DNA of 60,741 bases from a virus, in the IMG/VR virus record IMGVR_UViG_3300031576_000045, positions 1 to 60,741 of that record; one strand, 5' to 3'. The translations under genes and the position numbers were made by a program. How positions within the stretch are numbered: position 1 is the stretch's first letter; every line of letters begins with the position of its first letter. Under the pieces are notes generated by a model. That model was not told where the DNA came from. It worked only from the letters and a program-made list of their open reading frames with translations, and did no database searches. Positions 16,472-24,515 of the stretch are shown one piece after another.

Positions 16472-17085
16472 TCAGCGTCGTCCCTTCTTCACCCGCGCGT
16501 CTGCTACCGCCTTGTCGTGGGTTTTCTTCTTCAGCTCGTAGTCTAGCCTGAAGTATTCGGCCCACTCCGCGAACTCGTCGACCGAGAGCCCTTCCTCGAG
16601 CTCGTGCACCGTGCGCTTGAGCTTCAGGGCGAGGAAGTGGAGGAACTGCCGCTCTGGGTCGAGTCGGATTTTTTTTCGACGTCCACCTGCTTGACGTTGA
16701 TGAGCTCCATCGCGGCCGAGACGAGCTTGTCGATGCCGCCGCCCGCGAGCTGATCGGAGAGCGTCTGGTAGTCGACGTCGTTGAAGACGCGAACGTCGGT
16801 CTCGGGGAAGTACGTGCACGCGATCACCGAGACGATCTGCATCTTGCCCAGGTCGAAGTTCACCTGGACCTTCTTCGTGGGCTTGCCGTTGCGGTGCCCG
16901 CCCTCGGTCTCGTCGGTCTCGGCCGCGGTGATCTGTGCCGATCGGTAGATGGCGTTCCGAGTCCCGAGCGTCGGCTGCCGCACCTCGAGCTCGAAGCCGT
17001 TGTGGGCGACGCGAACCGCTCGAGCCTTAGGGCTCGTCAGAAACGCGGTGCGCGCCTGAATCTGTTCTGGGGTCATCTGCACCAT
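16472..17085 (-). CDS. Tail assembly chaperone GT fusion made by -1 frameshifting
   Basis: Translation starts at 17085, reads 139 codons to the A8 run (16676-16669), slips back one base and continues ATC CGA CTC to the TGA at 16472, adding 65 residues (IRLDPERQFLHFLALKLKR and so on). The predicted product is about 204 aa. Lambda gpG/gpGT-type chaperones bind the tape measure protein and are almost always made this way. The tape measure start follows 3 bp after this stop. Confidence 0.85.
16624..17085 (-). CDS. Tail assembly chaperone G protein
   Basis: 153 aa in the zero frame, ending ...VEKKSDSTQSG... and stop at 16624. The ATG at 17085 follows a 14-base variant of the start cassette (GGGAGAACGACCGC, 17086-17099), which decides against the longer upstream frame. 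It contains ELEVRQPTLGTRN and VIACTYFPETDVRVFND, typical of tail chaperone/tail-completion families. Confidence 0.85.
   Translation of the reverse strand: MVQMTPEQIQARTAFLTSPKARAVRVAHNGFELEVRQPTLGTRNAIYRSAQITAAETDETEGGHRNGKPTKKVQVNFDLGKMQIVSVIACTYFPETDVRVFNDVDYQTLSDQLAGGGIDKLVSAAMELINVKQVDVEKKSDSTQSGSSSTSSP
16669..16676 (-). other. Slippery site for -1 programmed frameshift
   Basis: Eight consecutive A on the minus strand. In the zero frame it reads GAA AAA AAA TCC, that is A AAA AAA. The reading frame change fuses the chaperone G frame to the downstream T frame. Confidence 0.85.
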
Positions 17086-17310
17086 GCGGTCGTTCTCCCG
17101 TGCTGCGAGGTCGGACGAATAGAGCAGGCGCGCGCGCGGGCGTCTACCACGCACACTTCAGGCGAGCTCGAGCCAGCCCACCTCGGTCAGCTCGCGCGCG
17201 GGCACGATCGAAGGGTGCTTGAGCCTCAGCCCTCGCCAGGTGCGCGCAGTTCAGTGCGCGCGCGAAGCGCTGGGCGAAGCACGTCAAACGCTCAAGAATG
17301 CGCGGCGCCT

Positions 17311-17326
17311 GAAATCGATCGGTTTC
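17311..17326. promoter_or_regulatory. Candidate operator, near-palindrome upstream of the HTH gene
   Basis: GAAATCGATCGGTTTC matches its reverse complement at 14 of 16 positions. It lies 50 bp before the XRE-family gene, in a stretch less GC-rich than its surroundings (17280-17340). Size and symmetry suit a Cro/C1-type dimer. The link to this regulator is inferred from position only. Confidence 0.4.
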
Positions 17327-17375
17327 GCATTTCGAGGGGGAGCGGGCAGTCAGGCGGGCAGCGTAAAAGCGCACC

Positions 17376-17657
17376 ATGCCATGTACCGCCGATCCTCCCG
17401 ACCTCACCCTCGCCGCGGTGCTCCGTGGCGCTCGACACCACGCACAGCTCTCGCAGACGGTCGCCTCAGTCCGCGCCGGGCTTTCACTCGCCACGCTCCG
17501 GCGCGCCGAGCTGTACGGCGCCGCCCGCGCCCGCACGCTTGCGGCGCTCGCGCGTGTCTATGGCGTGAGCGTCGACGACCTGCGAGGCCGGCGTGCGCCC
17601 GACCGCGGCGTTCAGGTGCCGCTGATGGGCAGCACCGAGAGCGAGCCGACGCGATGA
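17376..17657 (+). CDS. XRE (Cro/C1-type) helix-turn-helix regulator
   Basis: 93 aa. Residues about 12-70 give a classic HTH_3 pattern: LAAVLRGARHHAQLSQTVAS, AGLSLATLRRAELYG, TLAALARVYGVSVDDLRG. It is transcribed against the surrounding tail operon, between the chaperone genes and a tail gene, as expected for a moron-type insertion with its own promoter. A near-palindromic candidate operator lies upstream. Targets are unknown. Confidence 0.8.
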   Translation: MPCTADPPDLTLAAVLRGARHHAQLSQTVASVRAGLSLATLRRAELYGAARARTLAALARVYGVSVDDLRGRRAPDRGVQVPLMGSTESEPTR

Positions 17658-17844
17658 GCGCCGCGTGGTCGGTGAGCCAGTCGGTCGGATGCCCGCGGTT
17701 CGCACGGTGAGCCTCGCAGACGCCTATGCCGGCGATGTCGATCTCCGACACCCGGCCGCCGCGCTCGGCGTACAGCCGCAGCACCGGTTGCCAGCGCGCT
17801 TCCTCGTCGCACTGCATGCCCGTGTCGACACAGCCGCACTTCAT
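17404..17844 (-). CDS. Possible small protein, 3' part antisense to the HTH gene
   Basis: From the ATG at 17844 the first about 60 residues look coding (MKCGCVDTGMQC, WQPVLRLYAERGGRVSEIDI, GVCEAHRANRG). The rest overlaps the HTH gene on the other strand for about 250 bp and is Arg-rich. Either the gene is real and has decayed or been interrupted by insertion of the regulator, or the true stop is lost by an indel. No family recognised. Confidence 0.35.
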   Translation of the reverse strand: MKCGCVDTGMQCDEEARWQPVLRLYAERGGRVSEIDIAGIGVCEAHRANRGHPTDWLTDHAALIASARSRCCPSAAPERRGRAHAGLAGRRRSRHRHARAPQACGRGRRRTARRAGAWRVKARRGLRRPSARAVRGVERHGAPRRG

Positions 17845-17878
17845 GGAGCCTCGAGCTGCTCGGGTGCAAGCGCTGACA

Positions 17879-18007
17879 CTACCGCGCCGACAAGTACGCC
17901 GCCCACTCGACGACCTCGAGATCGGCGAGCGCCTCGACTGTGGCCCACTCGAGGTTGAGCCGAAGAACCAGGAAAGCACGCACCAGCCGCAGGCGCTCGG
18001 GACTCAT
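17879..18007 (-). CDS. 42-aa helical protein
   Basis: The ATG at 18007 overlaps the stop of the upstream tail gene (ATGA). The sequence (MSPERLRLVRAFLVLRLNLE, then ATVEALADLEVVEWAAYL) forms one long amphipathic helix. Its position before the chaperone genes suggests a tail-assembly accessory protein; function unknown. Confidence 0.5.
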   Translation of the reverse strand: MSPERLRLVRAFLVLRLNLEWATVEALADLEVVEWAAYLSAR

Positions 18008-18669
18008 GGCGGGCCCAATCGGAACGACGCGAAGCCGGGCAGGCTCTGCCGCGGCGGCGTGCACTGCCAGTTGAGCGTCGCGTTGACGAGGTCGGCCACG
18101 GCGGTCGCCACCTCCTGGGAATCGAAGGTGACCCAGCCGCGCCAGAAGTCGGTCTGCCCGCCTGGGTTGACCTCCAGCACCTTGCGCGTCGCCGACGAGA
18201 ACAGGTCGTAGAGGCGCAGCACGCCGCCGCCCGGGTCGAGGTCGTCGAGCAGCGCCTTGAGGTGGGAGATCGAACCGTTCGCGTCCTTCAGGAGCGCGAG
18301 GCGCGTGCGGTTGGGGTTTGCCTTGAAGACCGTCGTGTCGGCGAGGTCGCGCATCATGCTGACGGTGAAGTCGCGCGATTCGATCACATCGACCGTCGGG
18401 AGGAAGTTGCCCGAGATCGTCACCACGGCCAACGGCACCAAGGGCGCGTCGAAGGTGACCTTGCCGAAGAGGAAGTCGAAGCTCCACGTGCCGACGACCG
18501 GGACGGCGTTCACCTTCACGATGATCGGCGCGTCCGGGTCGACGATGCGGCGCGCGGCGTTGGTGATCTGGTACACGAGATCTGGCACGAGGTTCGTCGT
18601 CGCCTCGTCGACCATCGCGGTCGGCGTGCCGGTGATCTTGACTGTGCTGTTGTAGCCCGCGCTGGGCAT
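18004..18669 (-). CDS. Tail-associated structural protein, 221 aa
   Basis: Beta-rich protein encoded immediately downstream of the tail tube gene. Segments such as DAPIIVKVNAVPVV, WSFDFLFGKVTFD and WRGWVTFDSQEVATAVADLV alternate strand and turn. The closing part resembles tail tube-like proteins. It may be a second tube-type or tail-completion subunit; family not certain. Confidence 0.5.
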   Translation of the reverse strand: MPSAGYNSTVKITGTPTAMVDEATTNLVPDLVYQITNAARRIVDPDAPIIVKVNAVPVVGTWSFDFLFGKVTFDAPLVPLAVVTISGNFLPTVDVIESRDFTVSMMRDLADTTVFKANPNRTRLALLKDANGSISHLKALLDDLDPGGGVLRLYDLFSSATRKVLEVNPGGQTDFWRGWVTFDSQEVATAVADLVNATLNWQCTPPRQSLPGFASFRLGPP

Positions 18670-18688
18670 GCCTCACCTCGAGAGAGGG

Positions 18689-19105
18689 TCAGACCGCGAC
18701 CGGGAGCCCGTTGCCCTGCATGGTGGCCGACCATTCGATCTTGCCGTCGACGGCGGTCGAGATCTCGCTGCTCTCGACCTTCGTCGCCACCTTGAAGCCC
18801 TGCAGACCGACCGCCGCGGTCGGGTCGAACTTGATGCGCACGAAGAGGTTCGCGCCGTCGTCGAAGCGGTCGCGGATGCGCTTCTGGCCGTTCGCGTCGG
18901 CCGACTCGTAGTCCCCGCTCACGGAGACCGTCACGTCGCGCAGCGCGGCGAGCTTACGCTTGGCGTCGTCCGCGTCGTTGAACGCCGTCACGTCGAGCAG
19001 GTCGCGGTTCGGCCCGAAGCTGACGTTGTTCAGCCCGTCGACCTCGCTGTAGGCGATGTCGTCGTTGCTCACCTCGACGACGATGGGATGGCCGGCTAGT
19101 GGCAT
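18689..19105 (-). CDS. Major tail (tube) protein, TP901-1-like
   Basis: 138 aa. The pattern VDGLNNVSFGPNRDLLDVT, RKLAALRDVTVSVSGDYE, GANLFVRIKFD and a C-terminal DGKIEWSATMQGNG matches the TP901-1-type tail tube family in length and order. Such subunits stack into the tail tube. It precedes the chaperone genes in transcription order. Confidence 0.75.
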   Translation of the reverse strand: MPLAGHPIVVEVSNDDIAYSEVDGLNNVSFGPNRDLLDVTAFNDADDAKRKLAALRDVTVSVSGDYESADANGQKRIRDRFDDGANLFVRIKFDPTAAVGLQGFKVATKVESSEISTAVDGKIEWSATMQGNGLPVAV

Positions 19106-19144
19106 AGGCGTGCTTCCTCCTGGCCTGTCACCGTAGCACCAGAG

Positions 19145-19573
19145 CTACTGCTTGAACCACAGCGTAGCGTTCACGCTCCACTCGTCGTGCTCAGTGTCGT
19201 CTTTGCCAAGGTAGAGCGGTTCGCTGTTCAGAACCTTGCAGGCGACGTAGCCGGCGATCGTGGCCAGGTGCAGCTTGTCTCGGACCTGCAGCGCCTTCGT
19301 CTGGCCAGCGCCGAACTTCTCTGGCTCGGACCGAACGCGGACCTGCACGTTGACCTGGTAGAAGCTCGCGCTGCCGGCGCCGACCCGGAAGTATGGCTGC
19401 GGCGGGGGGCCGCCCGTGGCGAGCACGAAGACAGCGGCGTGCGGCACGACGTTCGACGCCGGGCGCACGGGCCCGCGGAAGATGGTCGCGCCGGCCGCGT
19501 TGAAGACGCCCAGCGAAGGCGCCGGCGCGGCGGCGGCGAGAAGCGTCGCGACGTCGAGGTCGGATTCTGGCAT
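19145..19573 (-). CDS. Tail terminator/minor capsid-type protein
   Basis: 142 aa with AAVFVLATGG, FYQVNVQVRVRSEPEKF, ALQVRDKLHLATIAG and WSVNATLWFKQ, the usual strand-helix-strand layout of phage tail terminator proteins that cap the tube and join it to the head. Lies between the gp10-like gene and the tube gene, as usual. Confidence 0.65.
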   Translation of the reverse strand: MPESDLDVATLLAAAAPAPSLGVFNAAGATIFRGPVRPASNVVPHAAVFVLATGGPPPQPYFRVGAGSASFYQVNVQVRVRSEPEKFGAGQTKALQVRDKLHLATIAGYVACKVLNSEPLYLGKDDTEHDEWSVNATLWFKQ

Positions 19574-19575
19574 GG

Positions 19576-19992
19576 CTACTCCGGCTCCTGGTTGTGCGGC
19601 CCGGCCTGTGGCTCGCTCGGATCCTCGAAGCCGGAGGCGAGCTCTTCTTCGACGATGCCGCGCACGTCGACGGAGTTGATCGCGTTCTCGAGGAACTTCG
19701 CCTCGCCGACCTCGTGCCGGAACTCCGTGCGCTCGTGCTGGATGAGCGCGTACTGAGCCGCCGCGCCTCCGAAGCCGACCTCGACCCGCGGGCTCTGTGG
19801 GTCGGGCAGGGTGACGTAGCCACTGGCGCGCAGCACGCCGGTGTCGATCGGCGCGCGCTGCTTCGCGTCGGTCATGACCGCGTTCCCCGCGGCGTATAGT
19901 GCGCGCGCGGTCGCCTGCCCGATGGTGGCGCGCGCCTCCTTGAGTGCGGCGCGGAGCTGCTTCGCGCCCTTCAGTCGTACCCGGGCCGGCAT
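19576..19992 (-). CDS. HK97 gp10-like neck/tail completion protein
   Basis: 138 aa. N-terminal helical region (LKGAKQLRAALKEARATIGQ), then APIDTGVLRASGYV, VEVGFGGAAAQYALIQHE and a C-terminal acidic tail. The D-T-G-x-L-R-x-S and Y-A-x-I-Q-H-E motifs are typical of HK97 gp10-type proteins. Confidence 0.75.
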   Translation of the reverse strand: MPARVRLKGAKQLRAALKEARATIGQATARALYAAGNAVMTDAKQRAPIDTGVLRASGYVTLPDPQSPRVEVGFGGAAAQYALIQHERTEFRHEVGEAKFLENAINSVDVRGIVEEELASGFEDPSEPQAGPHNQEPE

Positions 19993-20002
19993 AACCAGCA
20001 GG

Positions 20003-20329
20003 CTAGACGATCGTCTCGTAGTGGTCGATCACGCCCCGCTCGTCGGGCAGCTCCTGAACGCTGCGCGGCGTGCGCGCCAGCGTCGCCTCGGTCGGGGAGT
20101 CGCCCGGCAGCCACACGCGGTCGGTGATCCGGATCTGCTCCTCGGTCACGATGCGCTTGCGCGAGAGTCGCTCCTCACCCTCGGGCCGGTCCTCCGTCTC
20201 CTGGTCGTCCTCGACGCGGGCCATGAACGGCTGCGGCGAGCCGAACGACGGGTCACCGAACGAGTCGACCGCCGAGAGCTGCGCGACCCAGATCCGTTGA
20301 CGGCAGGTCTTCCTAAGCTGCGGGTCCAC
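20003..20329 (-). CDS. Head-tail joining (head closure) protein
   Basis: 108 aa with GTG start directly after the connector gene. PFMARVEDDQE, TEEQIRITDRVWLPGD and a C-terminal Y-E-T-I-V strand suit the small beta-barrel stopper proteins of siphoviruses. Assigned by size, strand pattern and position. Confidence 0.55.
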   Translation of the reverse strand: MDPQLRKTCRQRIWVAQLSAVDSFGDPSFGSPQPFMARVEDDQETEDRPEGEERLSRKRIVTEEQIRITDRVWLPGDSPTEATLARTPRSVQELPDERGVIDHYETIV

Positions 20330-21295
20330 TCACTCCTCCCACCACGGGCGCACGGCTTGGTCGTCGTTGCCCGGCAGGTCATCTTGCCCGCGGTTGAACG
20401 ACGGCTGGACCGCGTTCGTGTCGTTCGCCAGCTCCTGCTTGCCGCTCTTGGTGATCCCACCGACGAACATCTCTGCGCCGACGAGGGAGGCCGACTTCGC
20501 CTCGAGCTCGGTCGCCATCTCGAGGTACGCCTTCGCGCGCTGCGACGCGCTGACCGACAGAGACAGGTTCGTGAAGTCGGCCTGGCGCGAGAACTTCGCG
20601 GCGATCGCCCGGCAGCACGCAGCCGCCGCGAGGTAGATGTTGTCCGACTGCTCGGAGAGGAAGAAGGCGATCTCGTCGTCGAGCAGCAGCCGGTCGTTCG
20701 GGTCCGTGTCGCCGATCAGCAGGCGGACCTTGCTGATCGCGTCCGCCAGGTCGGCGTCGTAGTTCCACTCCGTCTCCGCGCTGAAGCTCCCGTCGAACGA
20801 CGACGGTTCGGCTCCCGCCGCCGCGGTCAGCACGTAGACCGCTCCGCCCGCGTCGAGGTCGGCCTGCGACGGGCTCACCGCGAAAAGGTGGTTCGCTAGC
20901 AGCGGCACCACGGCGGGCGGTGCCCTGGGCACGCCGGCGTTGCTGACGTACGCGCCGGCGCCGACGAAGCTCGGCAGCCCCGCCCCGTTGAAGAGCGTGG
21001 TGTCAGGGTTGAGGAAGTTGAACGACGCGAACGGCACGACACCCTGTGCGTTCACCGTGCCGTTCACGTAACGCGGCGACGCGGCGGCGCCGTTGTCGAC
21101 GAGGTAGGCGACGCCCAGCCCGGCGTGCGCGGCCGACGGCGCGAAGCCGAACAGCCCGTTCCCGAGGTTCACGATCCCCGGCTGCGGAGTCAGGTCGAGA
21201 CCGGTGCGGTCGCAGAACTTCAGGAACGCGGGCACCGCACCCGGCAGCGGGTCGCCGAGACCGTCGAAGACGCGCCAGGTGGTGAACTCGGCCAT
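20330..21295 (-). CDS. Head-tail connector with extra N-terminal domain
   Basis: 321 aa. Residues from about 175 on match the helical gp6/gp15-type connector fold: LADAISKVRLLIGDTDP, LLDDEIAFFLSEQSDNIYLAAAACC, ASQRAKAYLEMATELE. The first 170 residues are an added beta-rich domain (TTWRVFDGLGDPLPGAVPAF, YLVDNGAAASPRYVNG) not expected in this family. That part might project from the neck. Confidence 0.65.
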   Translation of the reverse strand: MAEFTTWRVFDGLGDPLPGAVPAFLKFCDRTGLDLTPQPGIVNLGNGLFGFAPSAAHAGLGVAYLVDNGAAASPRYVNGTVNAQGVVPFASFNFLNPDTTLFNGAGLPSFVGAGAYVSNAGVPRAPPAVVPLLANHLFAVSPSQADLDAGGAVYVLTAAAGAEPSSFDGSFSAETEWNYDADLADAISKVRLLIGDTDPNDRLLLDDEIAFFLSEQSDNIYLAAAACCRAIAAKFSRQADFTNLSLSVSASQRAKAYLEMATELEAKSASLVGAEMFVGGITKSGKQELANDTNAVQPSFNRGQDDLPGNDDQAVRPWWEE

Positions 21296-21304
21296 GCGGC
21301 GAGA

Positions 21305-22837
21305 CTACCTTGCGCAGGCCTTCGAGTAGTATCCGGCCGCCGCGGTCGCGACGCACGAATTGGTGGTCACCCCGGCGAAGGTCGACGTGACGGGGACGAT
21401 GGACGCCGGGTCGAGGCTGATCTCCGTCGGGGCGGTGAGCGTCACGCTGGCCTTCGTGTAGCCGAGCATCGCTCCGAATGATGCCTCGACCCCGGTCGTG
21501 AGCGCAGAGCCACTCAAGGCGCCGGTGAAGTTCAGCACCCCGAGCCCACGAATCTGGATCGCGGTCGAGCAGCCCGAGATATCGATGCCACCCGAGGACG
21601 CGAGCGTACCGAACGCAGGCATATCGGTGGAGGCCGACAGGCCCAGGCGAAGCCCCGCGCCGCCCGCCGCGGCACAGGACAACCGACTATTTGTGAAGAC
21701 GTGAAACGGAGAAGCGTTCGAGCTGATCAGCAAGGCGGTCTGGCTGCCCCGGAACTCGCTCGCCGTGATGCTGAAGACGAAGGCGCTGCCGCCTGAGCCG
21801 TTGTTGAGCGAGAGGACCGGGTTGGTGCCAGCGCCTTGTCGGAAGAGACTGTTCGCAGACGAGACTTTGCCCTGGAAGAAAGAAACTGCCGAGTTCGTGG
21901 AGGTGGGCTGATTGATGTGACACTTGGTGAAGGCAACGTCCCCGCCGACCCCGCCTAGGCCCCCGACCGCCACTGCGCCGCCGCCCGACGCGATCGACTG
22001 GACGACCTGAACGTTGGTGAAGACGACGCCGCTCGAGTCGTCGATGCTGATGCCGAACCCAGCGTCGATCTCCAAGCGCAGGTTGCGGAAGAGGATCTGC
22101 TGACGTCTCGAGTCGAGGCTGTTGCCGTACGAGAGGATCGTTCCTCGGGTTGATGCCAAAGAGATCGGCGTTCCTGGCGGCACCATCACCGAGTTGAAGA
22201 CGGTCGCCGGGTCCTGGATCGTGAACGTCGTCGACGCCGTGGGCGCCCCCCAGGGTCCTACGACCGTGATCGTGTCGACCGTGTTTGAGCTCACCACGAA
22301 CTGCGCGTTGGTCGGAGAGGCCGTCGTGATGAATCGACCGGTGAGGTCGTTCGCCGTCCAGCCAGCGCCGGTGAGGACTAACGTTCCGAACGTCGAACCT
22401 GATCCGGCGGTGCCGCTCGTAGCGGTGCCGGTCGCCGGTCCGCTGGCGAGCGTGCTCGTGGTCAGCACGCCGTCGATCAGGATCCCGCCTGGTCCCGAGA
22501 CGTCGCCCAAGAACCCGGTCACCAAGATGCCGTTGTACACGCCAGCGTCGATGCTCAGGGTCGCCGGTTGCTTCAGCATCTTGGGCACCTTGTTGATCGC
22601 CGCCTGGGGCTGTCGGCACGGCCCGTCGCTGCCGCCGTCGGTGAACGGGGCCGTGCACGCGTTCGTGTCGAGCCCGCGCACGTCGACGTACCAAATGGGC
22701 GAGCCGCCGTCGGCCAACGCGACGGTGGTGCGCACCACGTTCTGAGGCGGCGCCGGCGTCGGGCCCGAGCCGGCGAGGCTGGGCAGCGCCAGGTAGACCG
22801 ACAGCAGAGCGAGGAGCAGCGGCAGCGACTTCTTCAT
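21305..22837 (-). CDS. Secreted beta-helix protein in the capsid operon
   Basis: 510 aa with a strong Sec signal peptide (MKKSLPLLLALLSVYLALPSLAG) and a right-handed beta-helix-like body: short repeating strands such as ILFRNLRLEIDAGFGISID, VVFTNVQVVQ and GGIDISGCSTAIQI, plus a late Cys pair. Beta-helices occur in tailspikes and polysaccharide lyases. A signal peptide is unusual for a virion part, so this may be exported from the infected cell or be a cell-surface modifier. No catalytic residues can be assigned. Confidence 0.65.
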   Translation of the reverse strand: MKKSLPLLLALLSVYLALPSLAGSGPTPAPPQNVVRTTVALADGGSPIWYVDVRGLDTNACTAPFTDGGSDGPCRQPQAAINKVPKMLKQPATLSIDAGVYNGILVTGFLGDVSGPGGILIDGVLTTSTLASGPATGTATSGTAGSGSTFGTLVLTGAGWTANDLTGRFITTASPTNAQFVVSSNTVDTITVVGPWGAPTASTTFTIQDPATVFNSVMVPPGTPISLASTRGTILSYGNSLDSRRQQILFRNLRLEIDAGFGISIDDSSGVVFTNVQVVQSIASGGGAVAVGGLGGVGGDVAFTKCHINQPTSTNSAVSFFQGKVSSANSLFRQGAGTNPVLSLNNGSGGSAFVFSITASEFRGSQTALLISSNASPFHVFTNSRLSCAAAGGAGLRLGLSASTDMPAFGTLASSGGIDISGCSTAIQIRGLGVLNFTGALSGSALTTGVEASFGAMLGYTKASVTLTAPTEISLDPASIVPVTSTFAGVTTNSCVATAAAGYYSKACAR

Positions 22838-23097
22838 GGGCGGTCTCCGATCATTCGGGCGTGGGGGAAGGCCGGTCGTCCGCCTGCTCCCCAGTTCCAG
22901 CCCGCGCGGGCGTCGTGTCCGTTTCCGCGCCTACCGTCACCGACGCCGTGCACTGCGTCGGACTGCCGTCGTGTTGCCCCGCTCTCGCGACCCGTTCACC
23001 CGGAGAGCACTTCAGGGCGCGTGGGAGTTCGTATCGGCTGCGAGCATTCGACCCGCTTCGCTGAACTAGCCAGGCCCGCCGACGGGCCGTCTCGAGC
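22838..23097. other. Gap between the beta-helix gene and the 73-aa gene
   Basis: I see no convincing gene. A plus-strand frame at 22861-23064 is open but weak. The region ends with a hairpin just behind the 73-aa gene. The minus-strand start of the beta-helix gene has no strong ribosome site beyond a short GGAGA-like run. Confidence 0.4.
23073..23088 (-). terminator. Small GC hairpin after the 73-aa gene
   Basis: GGCCCG, loop CCGA, CGGGCC, starting 9 bp beyond the stop at 23098. A run of T is lacking, so it may be an attenuator rather than a full terminator. Confidence 0.4.
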
Positions 23098-23319
23098 TCA
23101 CTTCTGCTTCGCGGGCTTCGGCGGGTGACCGGCCGCGGCGGCGACCACCTCGGCCGGCACCGGCTCGGAGTCGCCGAGCTTGAGCACGGTCTTGTCTTCG
23201 AGCAGCGCCTTCAAGTTCGACCACTTCTCGGCCAGCTCAGAGGGGATCGCATCGCCGGGGTTCCAGTAGTGCGTGGAGCCCGGGATCGTGACGACCTTTC
23301 CAGCGACGTAGCGAGACAT
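23098..23319 (-). CDS. Small head-region protein, 73 aa
   Basis: The ATG at 23319 follows a 14-base variant of the start cassette (GGGAGAACGAACGC, 23320-23333), which chooses it over the longer frame from 23370. MSRYVAGKVVTIPGSTHYWNPG then ELAEKWSNLKALLED; C-terminal Lys/Pro tail. Encoded downstream of the major capsid terminator. Probably a minor structural protein; family unknown. Confidence 0.6.
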   Translation of the reverse strand: MSRYVAGKVVTIPGSTHYWNPGDAIPSELAEKWSNLKALLEDKTVLKLGDSEPVPAEVVAAAAGHPPKPAKQK

Positions 23320-23368
23320 GCGTTCGTTCTCCCGTTGGGGTGACGCCGGGGACCGTAGCACGAACGAC

Positions 23369-23406
23369 AAGGCCCCCGTCGACCAGCATCGATCGACGGG
23401 GGCCTT
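23369..23406. terminator. Strong hairpin downstream of the major capsid gene
   Basis: A perfect 14-bp stem, AAGGCCCCCGTCGA at 23369-23382 and its complement at 23393-23406, around a 10-base loop. On the plus strand it is followed by TTGCTCTTT; on the minus strand the trailing sequence is less T-rich. Placed 40 bp after the capsid stop, it probably reduces transcription past the capsid gene. Confidence 0.75.
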
Positions 23407-23448
23407 GCTCTTTGCGTGCTATGAGCGAATTTTATCCTGTGACTGCCG

Positions 23449-24429
23449 TTACGCAACGGCCGACGCGAAGAACGTTCCGCAGTCGTTCGCGACGAGCTTC
23501 TGGTCCCACGCCATCTCGCCCTCGATGCGGTCCGACTCGAGGTGCTCCATGCGGAACCTCTTGATGCGGACGCCCGCGGCGCCGGCGCCCAGCATGCCGG
23601 TCCACGCGAACGTGTACCCGCCCGACGGCTGCATCAGCGACGGCGTCGGGTTCGAGTAGACGAGCAGCGCCGCCTTCGAGTTCACCGCGTACGCCATCAC
23701 CGCCGCCGCGCCTTCGGCAGCCGTGTTGTTCGTCGAGCGTGCGACGAGGACGCGATCGACGTCGAAGACCGACGCCAGGATCTCGGGGTTCACGTTGCCC
23801 CGCTGCGTGAACTTGATCCGGTCGAGGATGTCCGGGTTGTCGCACAGCGACGCGTAGGTGCGCGCCCCGAGCACCATCACGTTCGGCTTCTTGCCGGTGG
23901 CCTCGGTGATGCGCGTGACCTCTCCGCGGACCACGCTGGCCGGCTTCGACACCGCGTCGTTCCACTGCAGGAACTGGTTCGCGCCCGGCGCCGCCGCGAC
24001 GCCCGTGAGGTCCAGGCCCCAGATCCCCGTCGTGAAGTACGACGTCGCCCACGCCTTGTCCTTCCGGATGAGCAGGATCTGCGTGACGTACTCCGTCGCG
24101 TCTCGGTCGGGGTTCAGCGCCGCGTCCGAGTTCGATCGCACCTGGTCGTCGACGTCCTTGTGGAACGCGGTGACCGGCGCGAAGTAGTTCGGCGTGTTGT
24201 CGAGCGCGAACCCGCCGCCCGCCGACTCCGTGCTCGGGGCGCGGATCTTCGCGTCGTCGCGGAAGAAGTCGGCCTTCGAGTAGACGAAGTACCGGTCGCT
24301 CTGCTTCTGGACCGGAACCATCGGGAAGACCTTGTCCGCGATGTAGTTCTCTGCGGCCTGGATGTAGGCGACCGACACGTTCGTCAACGGCGCGTTGACG
24401 TGGACGTCGCTGGCAGTGGGCTTCGACAT
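23449..24429 (-). CDS. Major capsid protein
   Basis: 326 aa, between the decoration and connector genes. The N-terminal segment (NVSVAYIQAAENYIADKVFP, VPVQKQSDRYFVYSKADF) and C-terminal RIKRFRMEHLESDRIEGE with WDQKLV are typical of HK97-fold capsid proteins in this phage group. Its own terminator follows. Confidence 0.88.
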   Translation of the reverse strand: MSKPTASDVHVNAPLTNVSVAYIQAAENYIADKVFPMVPVQKQSDRYFVYSKADFFRDDAKIRAPSTESAGGGFALDNTPNYFAPVTAFHKDVDDQVRSNSDAALNPDRDATEYVTQILLIRKDKAWATSYFTTGIWGLDLTGVAAAPGANQFLQWNDAVSKPASVVRGEVTRITEATGKKPNVMVLGARTYASLCDNPDILDRIKFTQRGNVNPEILASVFDVDRVLVARSTNNTAAEGAAAVMAYAVNSKAALLVYSNPTPSLMQPSGGYTFAWTGMLGAGAAGVRIKRFRMEHLESDRIEGEMAWDQKLVANDCGTFFASAVA

Positions 24430-24515
24430 GTTCGGTGCTCCTCGAGAGGTGCTGCGTGACGTGGGCCCGCGCGGCTGTCTCTACTCCGCGCGGGGAGAAG
24501 GTTGGGTGGAGGCGG

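Noticed and set aside
12739-16546. Long plus-strand frames of 609 and 795 aa
   Set aside because: They are antisense to the LamG-like tail protein and the tape measure gene and have Arg/Ala/Glu-rich shadow composition from GC-rich codons.
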